Shown: positions 42,360 to 50,552 of the stretch, piece after piece
How positions within the stretch are numbered: position 1 is the first letter of the stretch
How the letters are laid out: each line of letters begins with the position of its first letter
Source: Algibacter sp045066735
GTDB lineage: Bacteria; Bacteroidota; Bacteroidia; Flavobacteriales; Flavobacteriaceae
Direction: 5' to 3'
DNA length: 64,000 bases
Assembly (NCBI RefSeq): GCF_045066735.1
Contig: NZ_JBISHH010000025.1
Span: forward strand, 660,394-724,393
Position numbers and translations under genes: made by a program
The notes under the pieces: model-generated
Seen by the model: only the letters and a program-made list of their open reading frames with translations
Told to the model about the DNA's origin: nothing
Database searches by the model: none

Positions 42360-43496
42360 TTATTCTAAACGTTCAAAAAAATAAAGATTGTAATTGGTAA
42401 GTAATTCTGGGTGACAAATTTTTATTAAATCTTTTAATACCAAATCTGGCCTGCTCATGCCTAATTCAAAATATAAAACACCGCCAGTATCTCCGGTGGT
42501 ATTGTTAAATGAATAAATGTTTTTGTTTTTAAATGCTTTAAACTCGGCATTATGGGCACTGGCATTTTTTAAGTTTTTTAAGCTAGAATAGTTAGAAGGG
42601 CTAAGCCAAATATCAGCATCTTGAGCCTTCATGAATACAGATTCAAAATTAAGATGTAAACTTCCTGTGCCTTTAGTATCTTGCCATAAATAATTGGTAT
42701 TCGCATCTCTTAGCAATTGCGCCTCTGTACTTGTTCCGTTAGGTAAATACCAAATATCACTGTGCATGGCGCCACTTAAAACGGTTGGTTTGTTCTTTAC
42801 ATTTTGCGCTAGTTTTTTAGCTTTTAAGTATTCCGTTTCAATGGTGTTAAAAATAGAATCGGCTTCTTTTTCTTTATTATAAAGTACCCCAAAAAACTTA
42901 ATCCATTCGGCTTTTGCAAGGGGAGAAGACTCAACCCAATCACCATTATAAATAACGGGAATTCCAGCTTTTTGAATAAGATCTAACGAGCGATTATTAC
43001 CATCAATGCCAAATCCGACAACCAAATCTGGGTTTAGTTCTAATAAAACTTCGGTGTTCATACCTTCGTTTTTACCAAGTTCTCTTATGCTACCGGTATC
43101 AATGTGTTTTCTTATTTTTTTAGACGAAATATACTGTGTTCCCGGAAAACCAACTAAAGTTTCATCCACACCTAGGAGTTCTAAAGCCGGAATGTGTGTT
43201 GTAGAGGTTACAACAATACGCTTTATAGGCAAAGAAATCGTGTTGTCTGCTTGTCTATCATTACCATAATTTGCTAAAACATATCTAAAACTACTTTCAG
43301 CTTTTGGCCAAGGCGTTTTAACTTCTAGTAGTTTGTAGGTTCCTAAATCTTTTATTGTAAAGCCTTTTGCATATTTTAACTCTATGTCTTTCCCTAGAAC
43401 AACGGTTTCTGTTTTTGCTTTTTTACAAGAAATAGTACTGATTAGAGTGAAAAACAGAATGCATGAAAAAAGTTTTTTTTGTAACAATAGTGACAT
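42360..43496 (-). CDS. btuF: BtuF-like periplasmic B12-binding lipoprotein
   Basis: A 378-residue cluster A-type binding protein with a signal and lipobox (TISCKKAK). The class III binding fold has IKRIVVTSTTHIPALELLGV, LVGFPGTQYISS, LLELNPDLVVGFGIDGNNRS and the DIWLSPSNYSS region. It is longer than E. coli BtuF (about 266) and typical of FecB-like lipoproteins of Bacteroidota. It captures corrinoid for the BtuCD importer; the assignment to B12 rests on context. Confidence 0.85.
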   Translation of the reverse strand: MSLLLQKKLFSCILFFTLISTISCKKAKTETVVLGKDIELKYAKGFTIKDLGTYKLLEVKTPWPKAESSFRYVLANYGNDRQADNTISLPIKRIVVTSTTHIPALELLGVDETLVGFPGTQYISSKKIRKHIDTGSIRELGKNEGMNTEVLLELNPDLVVGFGIDGNNRSLDLIQKAGIPVIYNGDWVESSPLAKAEWIKFFGVLYNKEKEADSIFNTIETEYLKAKKLAQNVKNKPTVLSGAMHSDIWYLPNGTSTEAQLLRDANTNYLWQDTKGTGSLHLNFESVFMKAQDADIWLSPSNYSSLKNLKNASAHNAEFKAFKNKNIYSFNNTTGDTGGVLYFELGMSRPDLVLKDLIKICHPELLTNYNLYFFERLE

Positions 43497-43538
43497 TGGT
43501 ATGGGGTAGTTGTTTTATTTTTATATAAAATTTCTGTT

Positions 43539-43646
43539 ATGAGAAACGGTTCAAATTTAACAATATATATAGTAGGAGGGATTATAATACTACATTTTTT
43601 AGTTGGTTTTATTTACCTTGTTTATAAATTGAATAAGAAAAAGTGA
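43539..43646 (+). CDS. Predicted 35-residue single-span membrane protein
   Basis: The ORF encodes MRNGSNLTIYIVGG, then a hydrophobic helix IIILHFLVGFIYLVY (about residues 8-29), and ends KLNKKK. A short polar start, one helix and a basic tail are typical of genuine small membrane proteins with the C-terminus in the cytosol. It lies between btuF and the cobalamin riboswitch, before the riboswitch promoter, so it is not under riboswitch control. It overlaps the likely minus-strand btuF promoter, a point against it. No family recognised. Confidence 0.5.
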   Translation: MRNGSNLTIYIVGGIIILHFLVGFIYLVYKLNKKK

Positions 43647-43676
43647 ATTTCATTAGTCTGCACTTAAAAAAGAATC

Positions 43677-43684
43677 TATTTTTG
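43677..43684 (+). promoter_or_regulatory. -7 promoter element (TATTTTTG) for the riboswitch transcript
   Basis: TATTTTTG matches TAnnTTTG and lies about 10 bases before the riboswitch start. TTAG, 20 bases upstream, is an imperfect -33. Confidence 0.55.
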
Positions 43685-43693
43685 CAAAGAATT

Positions 43694-43882
43694 TTGGTTT
43701 CATTCAATACGTGTTGAATGAATTAAAAGGGAATCTAGTTAAAATCTAGAACTGTTCCCGCAACTGTAAGTTTTTACCGGAATATTTTCGGTACTTCTTA
43801 AAGAAGATGTTATCAACTTCAAAACCACTGGTAATTTACTGGGAAGGTAGGATAGCATAAAATAAGTCAGGAGACCTGCCAT
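43694..43882 (+). ncRNA. Cobalamin riboswitch
   Basis: The conserved elements of the adenosylcobalamin aptamer are all visible in order. AAAAGGGAATC starts at about 43735-43734, TGTTCCCGCAACTGTAAG follows, then CCACTGG, GGGAAGGTAG, and the near-invariant box AAGTCAGGAGACCTGCC (43863-43880). A hairpin TCTAG-TTAAAAT-CTAGA carries the L5 loop. It precedes the TonB receptor and should switch it off when cobalamin is abundant. Confidence 0.95.
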
Positions 43883-43927
43883 TTTCATCATCTAAAACAA
43901 CTCTCGGGTAAAGAGTTTTAAAGATTT

Positions 43928-45754
43928 ATGAGGCAGATTTTTACATTTTTAATTTTAGGTTTAGTTGTTTGTAGCGCAGTACAAGCACAAGTAAATGCTG
44001 TGCAAAATCTAGATGCGGTAATTTTAAGCGATAGTAAGCTAAAAAACTATGCTGCGGGCATTAAAATTGAAAAACTCACAGATTCTATTTTAAGTAAAAA
44101 TGTAACTTCACTTACAAATTTACTTACTTTTAATTCTAATATTTATTTTAAGGAAAATGGCTTTGGTATGGTGTCTTCTCCATCTTTTAGAGGAACCACA
44201 GCATCGCAAACTGCTGTTGTTTGGAATGGTATCAATATTAATTCGCAATTAAACGGCCAAACGGACTTTAATACCGTAAATACTTCAAACTATAGTTCTA
44301 TAGATATTAGAAGTGGAGGCGGTAGTGTGCAATACGGCAGTGGTTCTATTGGTGGTAGCATTCATTTAAATAATGATTTAAATTTTAAGAGTCATTCTGA
44401 AACCGCTATAAAAACAGGTTATGGAAGTTTTAACTCTAAAAACTTAGGGTTTAATACTTCTTTAGGAACAGAATTGTGGACGGCTAATTTAGGTGCGGCT
44501 TATGTGGCTTCTAAGAACGATTATAAATACCTTGGAACAGATGGTTTTAACGAAAATGGAGCGTTCAATAATTTGAACATGAATCTTAATTTAGGTATTT
44601 TTGTATCTAGTAAAGATATCTTAAAATTATATCACCAAAGTTATATTGGTGAGCGTCAATTTTCGGGTACACTAGTAGGTCCTTCTAGAAGTAAATACGA
44701 GGATGAAAATTTTAGAACCATGTTAGAGTGGGCGCGAGTTGAGGGGAAGTTTAACTCGAAGTTTAAAGTTGTTCATTTACACGAGTTATTTAAATATTTT
44801 GAAAATAAAGATAAAGCTATTTATAGCTTAGGAAAAGTAAATACATTATTAGTCAATCATAATTTTAATGTGCGTTTTAATGAGACAATTCAATTTAAAA
44901 CCATATTAGAATATTCAAATTCAAAAGGAGAAGGCGATAGTTTTAAGGAACCGGTAAGAAACGTATTTTCTACAACAGCGTTGCTTAATCACAAACCTAA
45001 TAACTCGATAAGTTATGGCGTTAACCTAAGACAAGATTTTACAACAGGAGGTGAGAGACCCTTTGTATTTTCAGTTGATGCTGGTTTTGATCTATTTGAA
45101 CATTATCAGATTCAAATAAACGGTTCTAAAAACTACCGCATTCCTACTTTTAACGATTTGTATTGGCAACCAGGCGGAAATTTAGATTTGGTTCCAGAAT
45201 CGTCTTACCAAATAGATTTAGGGCAAAACTTTAATTACCCTAATTTTAATGTTAAACTTAATGGCTATTATATCAATACTGAAGATATGATACAGTGGCA
45301 ACCAAACAGTACTGGCTTATGGTCGCCTATAAATATTGGTGAAGTAGCAAGTTATGGAGCCGAAGTAGAGGTGAAATCACATTACAACGTTAATGAGCAT
45401 CAATTTAATATCTCTGGGCATTACTCTTACACTGTTTCTGAAGATTTAGAAACCAATAAACAACTTATTTATGTGCCGTTTCATAAAGGGAATTTAAATA
45501 TCTCATATGGGTTTAAACAATTTACTATGCGTTATCAACACATGTTTAATGGAGATGTTTCTATATTAGGAAACACTTTATCAGATTATGATTTCGGGAA
45601 TTTAAGCGTGAGCTATTTGTTTAACTTAACAAGAGAAATCAATATAACTTTAGACTTTAAATTAAATAATTTATATAATACATATTACGAAAACGTGGCT
45701 CTAAGACCCATGCCAAATAGAAATTTTCAAATTCAAACAACAATTAAATTTTAA
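43928..45754 (+). CDS. btuB: TonB-dependent B12 receptor (BtuB-like)
   Basis: A 608-residue outer-membrane receptor with signal peptide (VVCSAVQAQ). The plug domain has TDSILSKNVTSLTNLLTFNS, SSPSFRGTTASQTAVVWNGI and RSGGGSVQYGSGSIGGSIHL. A 22-strand type barrel follows, ending with Phe (IQTTIKF). The length matches E. coli BtuB and there is no SusC-type N-terminal extension. It imports cobalamin using TonB energy, and the riboswitch directly upstream supports the substrate. Confidence 0.93.
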   Translation: MRQIFTFLILGLVVCSAVQAQVNAVQNLDAVILSDSKLKNYAAGIKIEKLTDSILSKNVTSLTNLLTFNSNIYFKENGFGMVSSPSFRGTTASQTAVVWNGININSQLNGQTDFNTVNTSNYSSIDIRSGGGSVQYGSGSIGGSIHLNNDLNFKSHSETAIKTGYGSFNSKNLGFNTSLGTELWTANLGAAYVASKNDYKYLGTDGFNENGAFNNLNMNLNLGIFVSSKDILKLYHQSYIGERQFSGTLVGPSRSKYEDENFRTMLEWARVEGKFNSKFKVVHLHELFKYFENKDKAIYSLGKVNTLLVNHNFNVRFNETIQFKTILEYSNSKGEGDSFKEPVRNVFSTTALLNHKPNNSISYGVNLRQDFTTGGERPFVFSVDAGFDLFEHYQIQINGSKNYRIPTFNDLYWQPGGNLDLVPESSYQIDLGQNFNYPNFNVKLNGYYINTEDMIQWQPNSTGLWSPINIGEVASYGAEVEVKSHYNVNEHQFNISGHYSYTVSEDLETNKQLIYVPFHKGNLNISYGFKQFTMRYQHMFNGDVSILGNTLSDYDFGNLSVSYLFNLTREINITLDFKLNNLYNTYYENVALRPMPNRNFQIQTTIKF

Positions 45755-45756
45755 AA

Positions 45757-46830
45757 ATGAACAACAACAAACTAAAAGTATTAGCCTTAGCAATATGCGC
45801 AATTTTTACATCATGTAAAAGTGATGATGATAATGGTATGGACAATCTTCCTAAAGGAGATTATGATAATGGCATAATTATTTCTCACGAAGGTAATTAT
45901 ACACAAGGTAATGCATCAATATCTTATATTTCTGATGATTATTTAACAGTTGAAAACACTGTTTTTAATAACATAAACAATACCCTTTTAGGAGATACAG
46001 CGCAAAGTATGGCTTTTAGCGATGAACTTGCTTATATTGTGTTAAATGTATCGAATAAAATTGAAGTTGTAAATCGCTACACTTTTGAGAGTGTTGCAAC
46101 CATTAATTCTGGTTTAATTAACCCAAGATATATGACTATTTCAAACGGGACAGGATATGTTACCAATTGGGGTGATGGTGGTGATGCTACCGATGATTAT
46201 GTTGCGATAATTGATTTAGCAAGTAATACAGTTACATCTACTATTCCAGTAGGTGAAGGTCCTGAACAAATTTTAGAAAAAGACTACTTACTTTATGTTT
46301 CTCATCAAGGAGGTTGGGGTGTAAATAATATTATATCTGTAATTGATACATCGGATAATAATGTGGGAACCATTCAAGTTAACGATGCTCCGGGAGCTAT
46401 GGTTTTTGATTCTAATGAAAATTTAGTGGTTTTATGTAGCGGCGCTAATCAATCTTGGTTAACCCCTCCAGTAGAAACTTTGGCATCAATTACTCGAATT
46501 GATTCCAATACTTCATCCATTATAGCAACAATGGAATTTGCAAGTGGCGAGCACCCAAGTTTAATGGCTCATGATGATGATGAGTTGTTTTATATTTTGA
46601 ATGGTAGTGTTTACGAGTTGGACGATGATGCTAGTACTTTGCCGACAACGGCTATTTTGGATGTATCAGCAGTTAGTGCTTACGGGATATCTGTAGATGA
46701 TGATATGTTATATTTAGCTGATTCGGATTTTCAGGAAGAAAGTGATTTGCTTATTTACAATTTGGATAGTGGTTCACTTGTTCAAACTTTTGACTTATCT
46801 ATTGGCGCAGCCAAAATATACTTTAACTAA
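45757..46830 (+). CDS. BtuG-like surface beta-propeller lipoprotein
   Basis: A 357-residue lipoprotein with lipobox FTSCKSDDDN, a surface-export type signal. Repeats of about 45 residues each with an (I/V)-x-V-I-D-x-x-x-(N)-x-V motif (VAIIDLASNTVTSTIPVGEG, ISVIDTSDNNVGTIQVNDAP) indicate a YncE-like seven-bladed propeller. In Bacteroides thetaiotaomicron such a lipoprotein next to BtuB (BtuG) binds B12 at the surface with extreme affinity. Here it starts 2 bases after btuB, so it shares the riboswitch. Function as a cobalamin-binding lid is inferred from fold and place. Confidence 0.85.
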   Translation: MNNNKLKVLALAICAIFTSCKSDDDNGMDNLPKGDYDNGIIISHEGNYTQGNASISYISDDYLTVENTVFNNINNTLLGDTAQSMAFSDELAYIVLNVSNKIEVVNRYTFESVATINSGLINPRYMTISNGTGYVTNWGDGGDATDDYVAIIDLASNTVTSTIPVGEGPEQILEKDYLLYVSHQGGWGVNNIISVIDTSDNNVGTIQVNDAPGAMVFDSNENLVVLCSGANQSWLTPPVETLASITRIDSNTSSIIATMEFASGEHPSLMAHDDDELFYILNGSVYELDDDASTLPTTAILDVSAVSAYGISVDDDMLYLADSDFQEESDLLIYNLDSGSLVQTFDLSIGAAKIYFN

Positions 46831-46848
46831 TATCTCAACTTAAACTAG

Positions 46849-46882
46849 TCCTGATACATCCTAATGTATCAGGGCACTTTTA
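46849..46882 (+). terminator. Intrinsic terminator after the btuB operon
   Basis: Stem CCTGATACAT with ATGTATCAGG followed by GCACTTTT, which ends with a weak U-run. Confidence 0.6.
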
Positions 46883-46908
46883 GAAAAACAACAATAACAT
46901 ATTAAGAA

Positions 46909-46936
46909 CAGTTGCACTTTGTGACTGTTTTTTTTA
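46909..46936 (+). terminator. Second terminator-like hairpin before the T9SS protein gene
   Basis: CAGT-TG-CAC, loop TTT, GTG-ACTG, followed by eight T residues. It is 20 bases before the next ATG and could attenuate it. Confidence 0.5.
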
Positions 46937-46954
46937 CACCTAATTTAAAAAATA

Positions 46955-47923
46955 ATGAAGCAAAATTCCCTCAATTTATTACTTTTTGTACTATTTAGTT
47001 TATCTGTTAATGCGCAATCTTACGCACCAAAAGCTGGTGCAGATGGCTCTACAGCAATTCATCGTGATTCGGAAGATTTTATAGCTTGGGCTGCAGGATC
47101 AACTGTTGTTCGAGGCCTTCAAAATATAACAAACTCAACTGGTAACTATGCTAGTTTTGGTGTTGCAGAAAATGCTATTGGCAAGTCCAATGGTTCAATA
47201 GTAAGTCTTGGAGATGGCGGAATTGCGGTTTTAACTTTCGAAAACCCTATAGTTAATAATGTGGGGTTCGATTTTGCTATTTTTGAAAATAGTTTTAGCG
47301 ATACGTTTTTAGAGTTAGCTTTTGTTGAGGTAAGTTCTAATGGAACAGATTACTTCAGGTTTCCATCGCATAGCCAAACCCAAACAGAGACTCAAGTTGG
47401 AGGTTTTGGAAGTGTAGACCCAACTTACATTAATAATTTAGCTGGAAAATATAGAGCGACTTACGGTACACCTTTCGATTTAGATGATATTGCAGATAAC
47501 GCTTTACTGAACAAAAATGCCATTACTCACGTAAAGCTCATTGATGTTATTGGCACTATTGATCCCGCGTATGCATCATACGATAGTTATGGAAATATGG
47601 TTAACGATCCTTATGCGACACCTTTTGGTTCTTCTGGTTTCGATTTAGATGCTATTGGTGTGTTAAAGCAAGTTACGCTAAGCATAAATGGTAAAACCGC
47701 AACTAATGCTTTAGGATTGTATCCTAACCCTGCAACGTCTCAATTATACGTCTCTAAATCTGGAACTGTTGCTATTTATTCGGTTACTGGTAAATTAGTA
47801 CTTAAGCAATTGGTGGGTAATAAAGCAACGCCTATAAGTGTTGCTAGATTAAAACCTGGTGTATATGTTGTGAAGTTAACCACAACAGAAGGTGTATTTA
47901 CACAGAAATTAATAAAGAACTAA
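46955..47923 (+). CDS. T9SS type A secreted protein of the B12 locus
   Basis: A 322-residue protein with a signal peptide (LSVNAQ) and a domain of about 210 residues with the motifs NVGFDFAIFENSF, LAFVEVSSNGTDYFRFP, NLAGKYRATYGTPFDLDDI and GSSGFDLDAIGVL. The last 75 residues are the T9SS type A sorting domain (LGLYPNPATSQLYVS, then SVARLKPGVYVVKL and TQKLIKN). It is probably secreted or anchored by the type IX system. Its place directly after btuB and the BtuG-like gene makes it a candidate extracellular B12-binding or releasing factor; that is inference. Confidence 0.8.
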   Translation: MKQNSLNLLLFVLFSLSVNAQSYAPKAGADGSTAIHRDSEDFIAWAAGSTVVRGLQNITNSTGNYASFGVAENAIGKSNGSIVSLGDGGIAVLTFENPIVNNVGFDFAIFENSFSDTFLELAFVEVSSNGTDYFRFPSHSQTQTETQVGGFGSVDPTYINNLAGKYRATYGTPFDLDDIADNALLNKNAITHVKLIDVIGTIDPAYASYDSYGNMVNDPYATPFGSSGFDLDAIGVLKQVTLSINGKTATNALGLYPNPATSQLYVSKSGTVAIYSVTGKLVLKQLVGNKATPISVARLKPGVYVVKLTTTEGVFTQKLIKN

Positions 47924-47953
47924 ATAGAATACGTATTGTATTTTTATAGAAAG

Positions 47954-47984
47954 AAATGCCACCTATTATGGTGGCATTTTTTAT
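47954..47984. terminator. Bidirectional terminator
   Basis: Stem AAATGCCACC with GGTGGCATTT, then TTTTATG. It reaches the stop of the convergent DUF71 gene. Confidence 0.85.
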
Positions 47985-48709
47985 GTTGTTGGGTTTGGTA
48001 CTAAATCACAATACCAAACGCCATATTTATCTGCAGAACAGACTGTGTTGTTATCGGTTTTAGGCGTATCATATTCGCGATATACTTTTTCGCCTATAGT
48101 GAAAGGTATCGGGTTTTCAAAAATAGGGCCGTCGAAACAAAAGGTATGGAATTCGCCATTTTCCCCACAAGGGTCAACACCTTCTGGTAGATTATCAATA
48201 AAGTTTTCATCTATAATAGTGCCTACAAAATCGGCATCGAAATATTTAGAATTAGCACAAACTATAATAGTTTTAAAACCTAAATTTAAAAACTCGGAAA
48301 GGAGTGTTTTAGTGTCTTTTTTCCAAATAGGAAATACTGTTTTAATACTGTGCTTGGCTAAATTGTTTTCTCTATAAGTGCGCAAATCTTCCAAGAAAAT
48401 ATCACCAAAAGCACTGTGTGTAAAACCATCGGCTTTTAATTGTGATACGGTTTTAAGCATAACATCCTCGTAAATTTCCATGCTAGGCATTTCGGGAAGC
48501 TCTATAAGGCTTGCTTTAATGTTTAAGGCTTTGGTTTGTGCAAGTAGCAAATCTATTCTAAGCCCGTGCATAGATACACGTTTGTAATGGCTATTTACGG
48601 TTGTTAATAAAGCATCAACGCTATATTGTTTATTTTGCAATAAATAATATAGCGCTAAAGCGGAATCTTTACCAGAACTCCAATTAAAATACGTTTTGTG
48701 TGTTTGCAT
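47981..48709 (-). CDS. DUF71/COG2102 PP-loop ATPase, predicted B12-salvage member
   Basis: A 242-residue adenine-nucleotide alpha hydrolase with the PP-loop WSSGKDSALALY at the N-terminus, then LLTTVNSHYKRVSMHGLR, GFTHSAFGDIFLEDLR and GVDPCGENGEFHTFCFDGP, the DUF71 signature. Eukaryotic and archaeal relatives (Dph6) amidate diphthine, but bacteria lack diphthamide. Comparative genomics has predicted that bacterial members beside B12 genes act in cobamide salvage. The neighbourhood here fits exactly. Translation is coupled to the S41 protease by TAATG. Confidence 0.85.
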   Translation of the reverse strand: MQTHKTYFNWSSGKDSALALYYLLQNKQYSVDALLTTVNSHYKRVSMHGLRIDLLLAQTKALNIKASLIELPEMPSMEIYEDVMLKTVSQLKADGFTHSAFGDIFLEDLRTYRENNLAKHSIKTVFPIWKKDTKTLLSEFLNLGFKTIIVCANSKYFDADFVGTIIDENFIDNLPEGVDPCGENGEFHTFCFDGPIFENPIPFTIGEKVYREYDTPKTDNNTVCSADKYGVWYCDLVPNPTT

Positions 48710-50187
48710 TAACGCGATAAAAAGTCTGCGTTAATATACATCTCATTTTCAAATTTGTTTCCAGTTAATGGTTCTTTTAAAAGTATTGTGTTACCTGGTT
48801 TTGTTACAGTATTTCGTCCAGAAATCCCTCTTATATCATCTAGGGCTGCTTTTAATACCGCTTCGTTTTCGTCTCCAAAGGGTAGTGTGTTATTCCAAAA
48901 GTCGTATTCATTAACTTCAGCAATATTTGGTTCAAAACCATCAGCATAATCACTTTCTCCGTTTTTATTAGATATTTCGAAAACAATAGGTTGCATAGCA
49001 TTTAAATGCGAAGAATTTGCGGTATTTCTGTTTAAAAAATCAGAGTCCGGAGAATCGTATAGTGTAATTGAACCAACATTTTTTCCGTAAGTTGTGCTAC
49101 CTATAAGTTTTACAGGTATGTATGGCGTTAATCCATTTATTATCATTTCACTAGCCGATGCTGTGTTTCCTGATGTTAAAATATAGATTTGATTAATTGT
49201 GGAAAGTCTATTTATAGATTGAGTTCCCGTTTTTTCGCTGTTACTATTATAAACATTTAAAGTGTTTGTAAAATTGTAATAGTCGTTTTCGTCTTGTTGT
49301 TTGCTATTAAAAATTAATTCGGCAAAACGTCCTGTTCCCGCATTTTCATAAATCATACTAGCTAAATAGGCTGATGTTTCTACAGAACCACCACCGTTTA
49401 GTCTTAAATCTAAAACAAGTTCATCAATATTTTGACCTTTAAGAAATCCAAAAGCTTCATTTAACTCGTCGTTATAAGATGATCTAAAACCGTTGTATAA
49501 AATATAACCTACTTTTTTACCATCTATATCTGCCAATACTTTGGTTAGAAATACTGGGTTTTCTGAAACTACAGCTGCCGTGATGCTTTTATCTTCTATA
49601 GCAGTTAAGGTTCCGTCACTTTCTGATACAAAAGATAAGGTTACTTGATCTTGATACAGGCCATTTATTGCAGCGTTGTACGTTGTAGTTGTTAAAACAG
49701 TACCGTTAATAGAGTTTATAATATCGCCACGGTTAATGTTGGCATTACTAGCAGGAGAATTATCGGCTACGTGGCGCACATAAATAATAACATCACCTTC
49801 AGTATTAATTTGAACACCTTCAAAACGTAATCCAAAAGATGTTGTTATCCCTTGAAAAGCTTGTTCTTGCTCAATATAATCTTCTATAAACCAAGAAAAC
49901 CTATCGACTACATCAGTTTGATATATTAAGCTGTTAAATAAACTTTCTGGAGTTGTATATTGATTTAAGTAGGCGTTATAACTTGCGTTATCGTCATCTT
50001 TAGAATCGTCTAAATCTGTAACATCCGATTGCCAATTGTACCAAGAGTTCATCCCTTTCCATACAAAATCGTTAATTTCTTGATTTTTATCATCTTCAGA
50101 GACAATAATATCATCTTCATCTTGAAAACAACTTGTTGCAACTAAGGATATTAATGTGATAAGGAAGAGGTTTTTTAAGTTTTTCAT
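48709..50187 (-). CDS. S41 family peptidase lipoprotein (PDZ-containing)
   Basis: A 492-residue lipoprotein (TSCFQDEDD lipobox, acidic, so likely surface-exposed). A PDZ-like domain lies at about 110-185 (VADNSPASNANINRGDIINS), and the peptidase core follows: LADIDGKKVGYILYNGF, ELVLDLRLNGGGSVETSAYL, and ILTSGNTASASEMIINGL with the catalytic Ser in SASE. It belongs to the tail-specific protease group. Its tie to B12 salvage is unexplained; it is the first gene of a two-gene unit with DUF71. Confidence 0.9.
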   Translation of the reverse strand: MKNLKNLFLITLISLVATSCFQDEDDIIVSEDDKNQEINDFVWKGMNSWYNWQSDVTDLDDSKDDDNASYNAYLNQYTTPESLFNSLIYQTDVVDRFSWFIEDYIEQEQAFQGITTSFGLRFEGVQINTEGDVIIYVRHVADNSPASNANINRGDIINSINGTVLTTTTYNAAINGLYQDQVTLSFVSESDGTLTAIEDKSITAAVVSENPVFLTKVLADIDGKKVGYILYNGFRSSYNDELNEAFGFLKGQNIDELVLDLRLNGGGSVETSAYLASMIYENAGTGRFAELIFNSKQQDENDYYNFTNTLNVYNSNSEKTGTQSINRLSTINQIYILTSGNTASASEMIINGLTPYIPVKLIGSTTYGKNVGSITLYDSPDSDFLNRNTANSSHLNAMQPIVFEISNKNGESDYADGFEPNIAEVNEYDFWNNTLPFGDENEAVLKAALDDIRGISGRNTVTKPGNTILLKEPLTGNKFENEMYINADFLSR

Positions 50188-50552
50188 GTTTTATTAATTA
50201 GAAGAGCTCGTAATTTAAAACTCTAAATTTAGGTACATTATTGTGTAATAAAAAATATTGTTATGGTTTAAAAACAAAGATGATGCCATGTTTAACGATA
50301 TTGTTTTAGTTTAGACTGTTTTTTGAGCTAGACCTTACGTAAGGGATAGCAGCGGATAGCCCACAGTAAGCCCGATGATAATCGGGATTGCGAGGACTTG
50401 GAGCGTATAGCCCGACCCTTTGTAGTTTTTACGAAAAAGGGGTACGCCCAAATTATTTCAAAAAAATATTTTTTTTTGATGTAACAAAAGATAAATGTGG
50501 TCGTCGTAACTTAAATAGCCGTAACCAAGCTGTTTTATAAAACCAATTCAAA
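50188..50552 (+). other. Intergenic region with structured repeat
   Basis: A 365-bp gap between divergent genes. Apart from the repeat copy A, it is AT-rich with no ORF. An A/T-run near 50460-50480 precedes the sigma gene. Confidence 0.5.
50338..50433. repeat. Structured dispersed repeat, copy A
   Basis: About 96 bp (the whole unit may extend to 50452). It starts CGTAAGGGATAGCAGCGG and ends AGCGTATAGCCCGACCC followed by a second half of the outer stem, TTACG. It holds a perfect inner hairpin, CCCGAT-GATA-ATCGGG (50371-50386). It is G+C richer than its surroundings. It shares ends with copy B at 60711-60858 but differs in the middle. Confidence 0.75.

Larger units (their letters stand above)
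43497..43927 (+). other. Divergent regulatory region of the B12 locus
   Basis: This 431-bp gap contains a 35-codon ORF, a -7 element for the plus strand (43677-43684), a TAAATTTG on the minus strand (complement of 43552-43559) that may serve btuF, and the cobalamin riboswitch. No second riboswitch is seen for the minus-strand operon. Confidence 0.6.

Noticed and set aside
43497..43700. A second cobalamin riboswitch for the minus-strand btuF operon
   Set aside because: No B12 box or CAACTGT-type element is visible on the minus strand in this spacer.
47981..48709. True diphthine-ammonia ligase function
   Set aside because: Diphthamide is an eukaryotic and archaeal modification. The bacterial family members near B12 genes have been predicted to act in B12 salvage.
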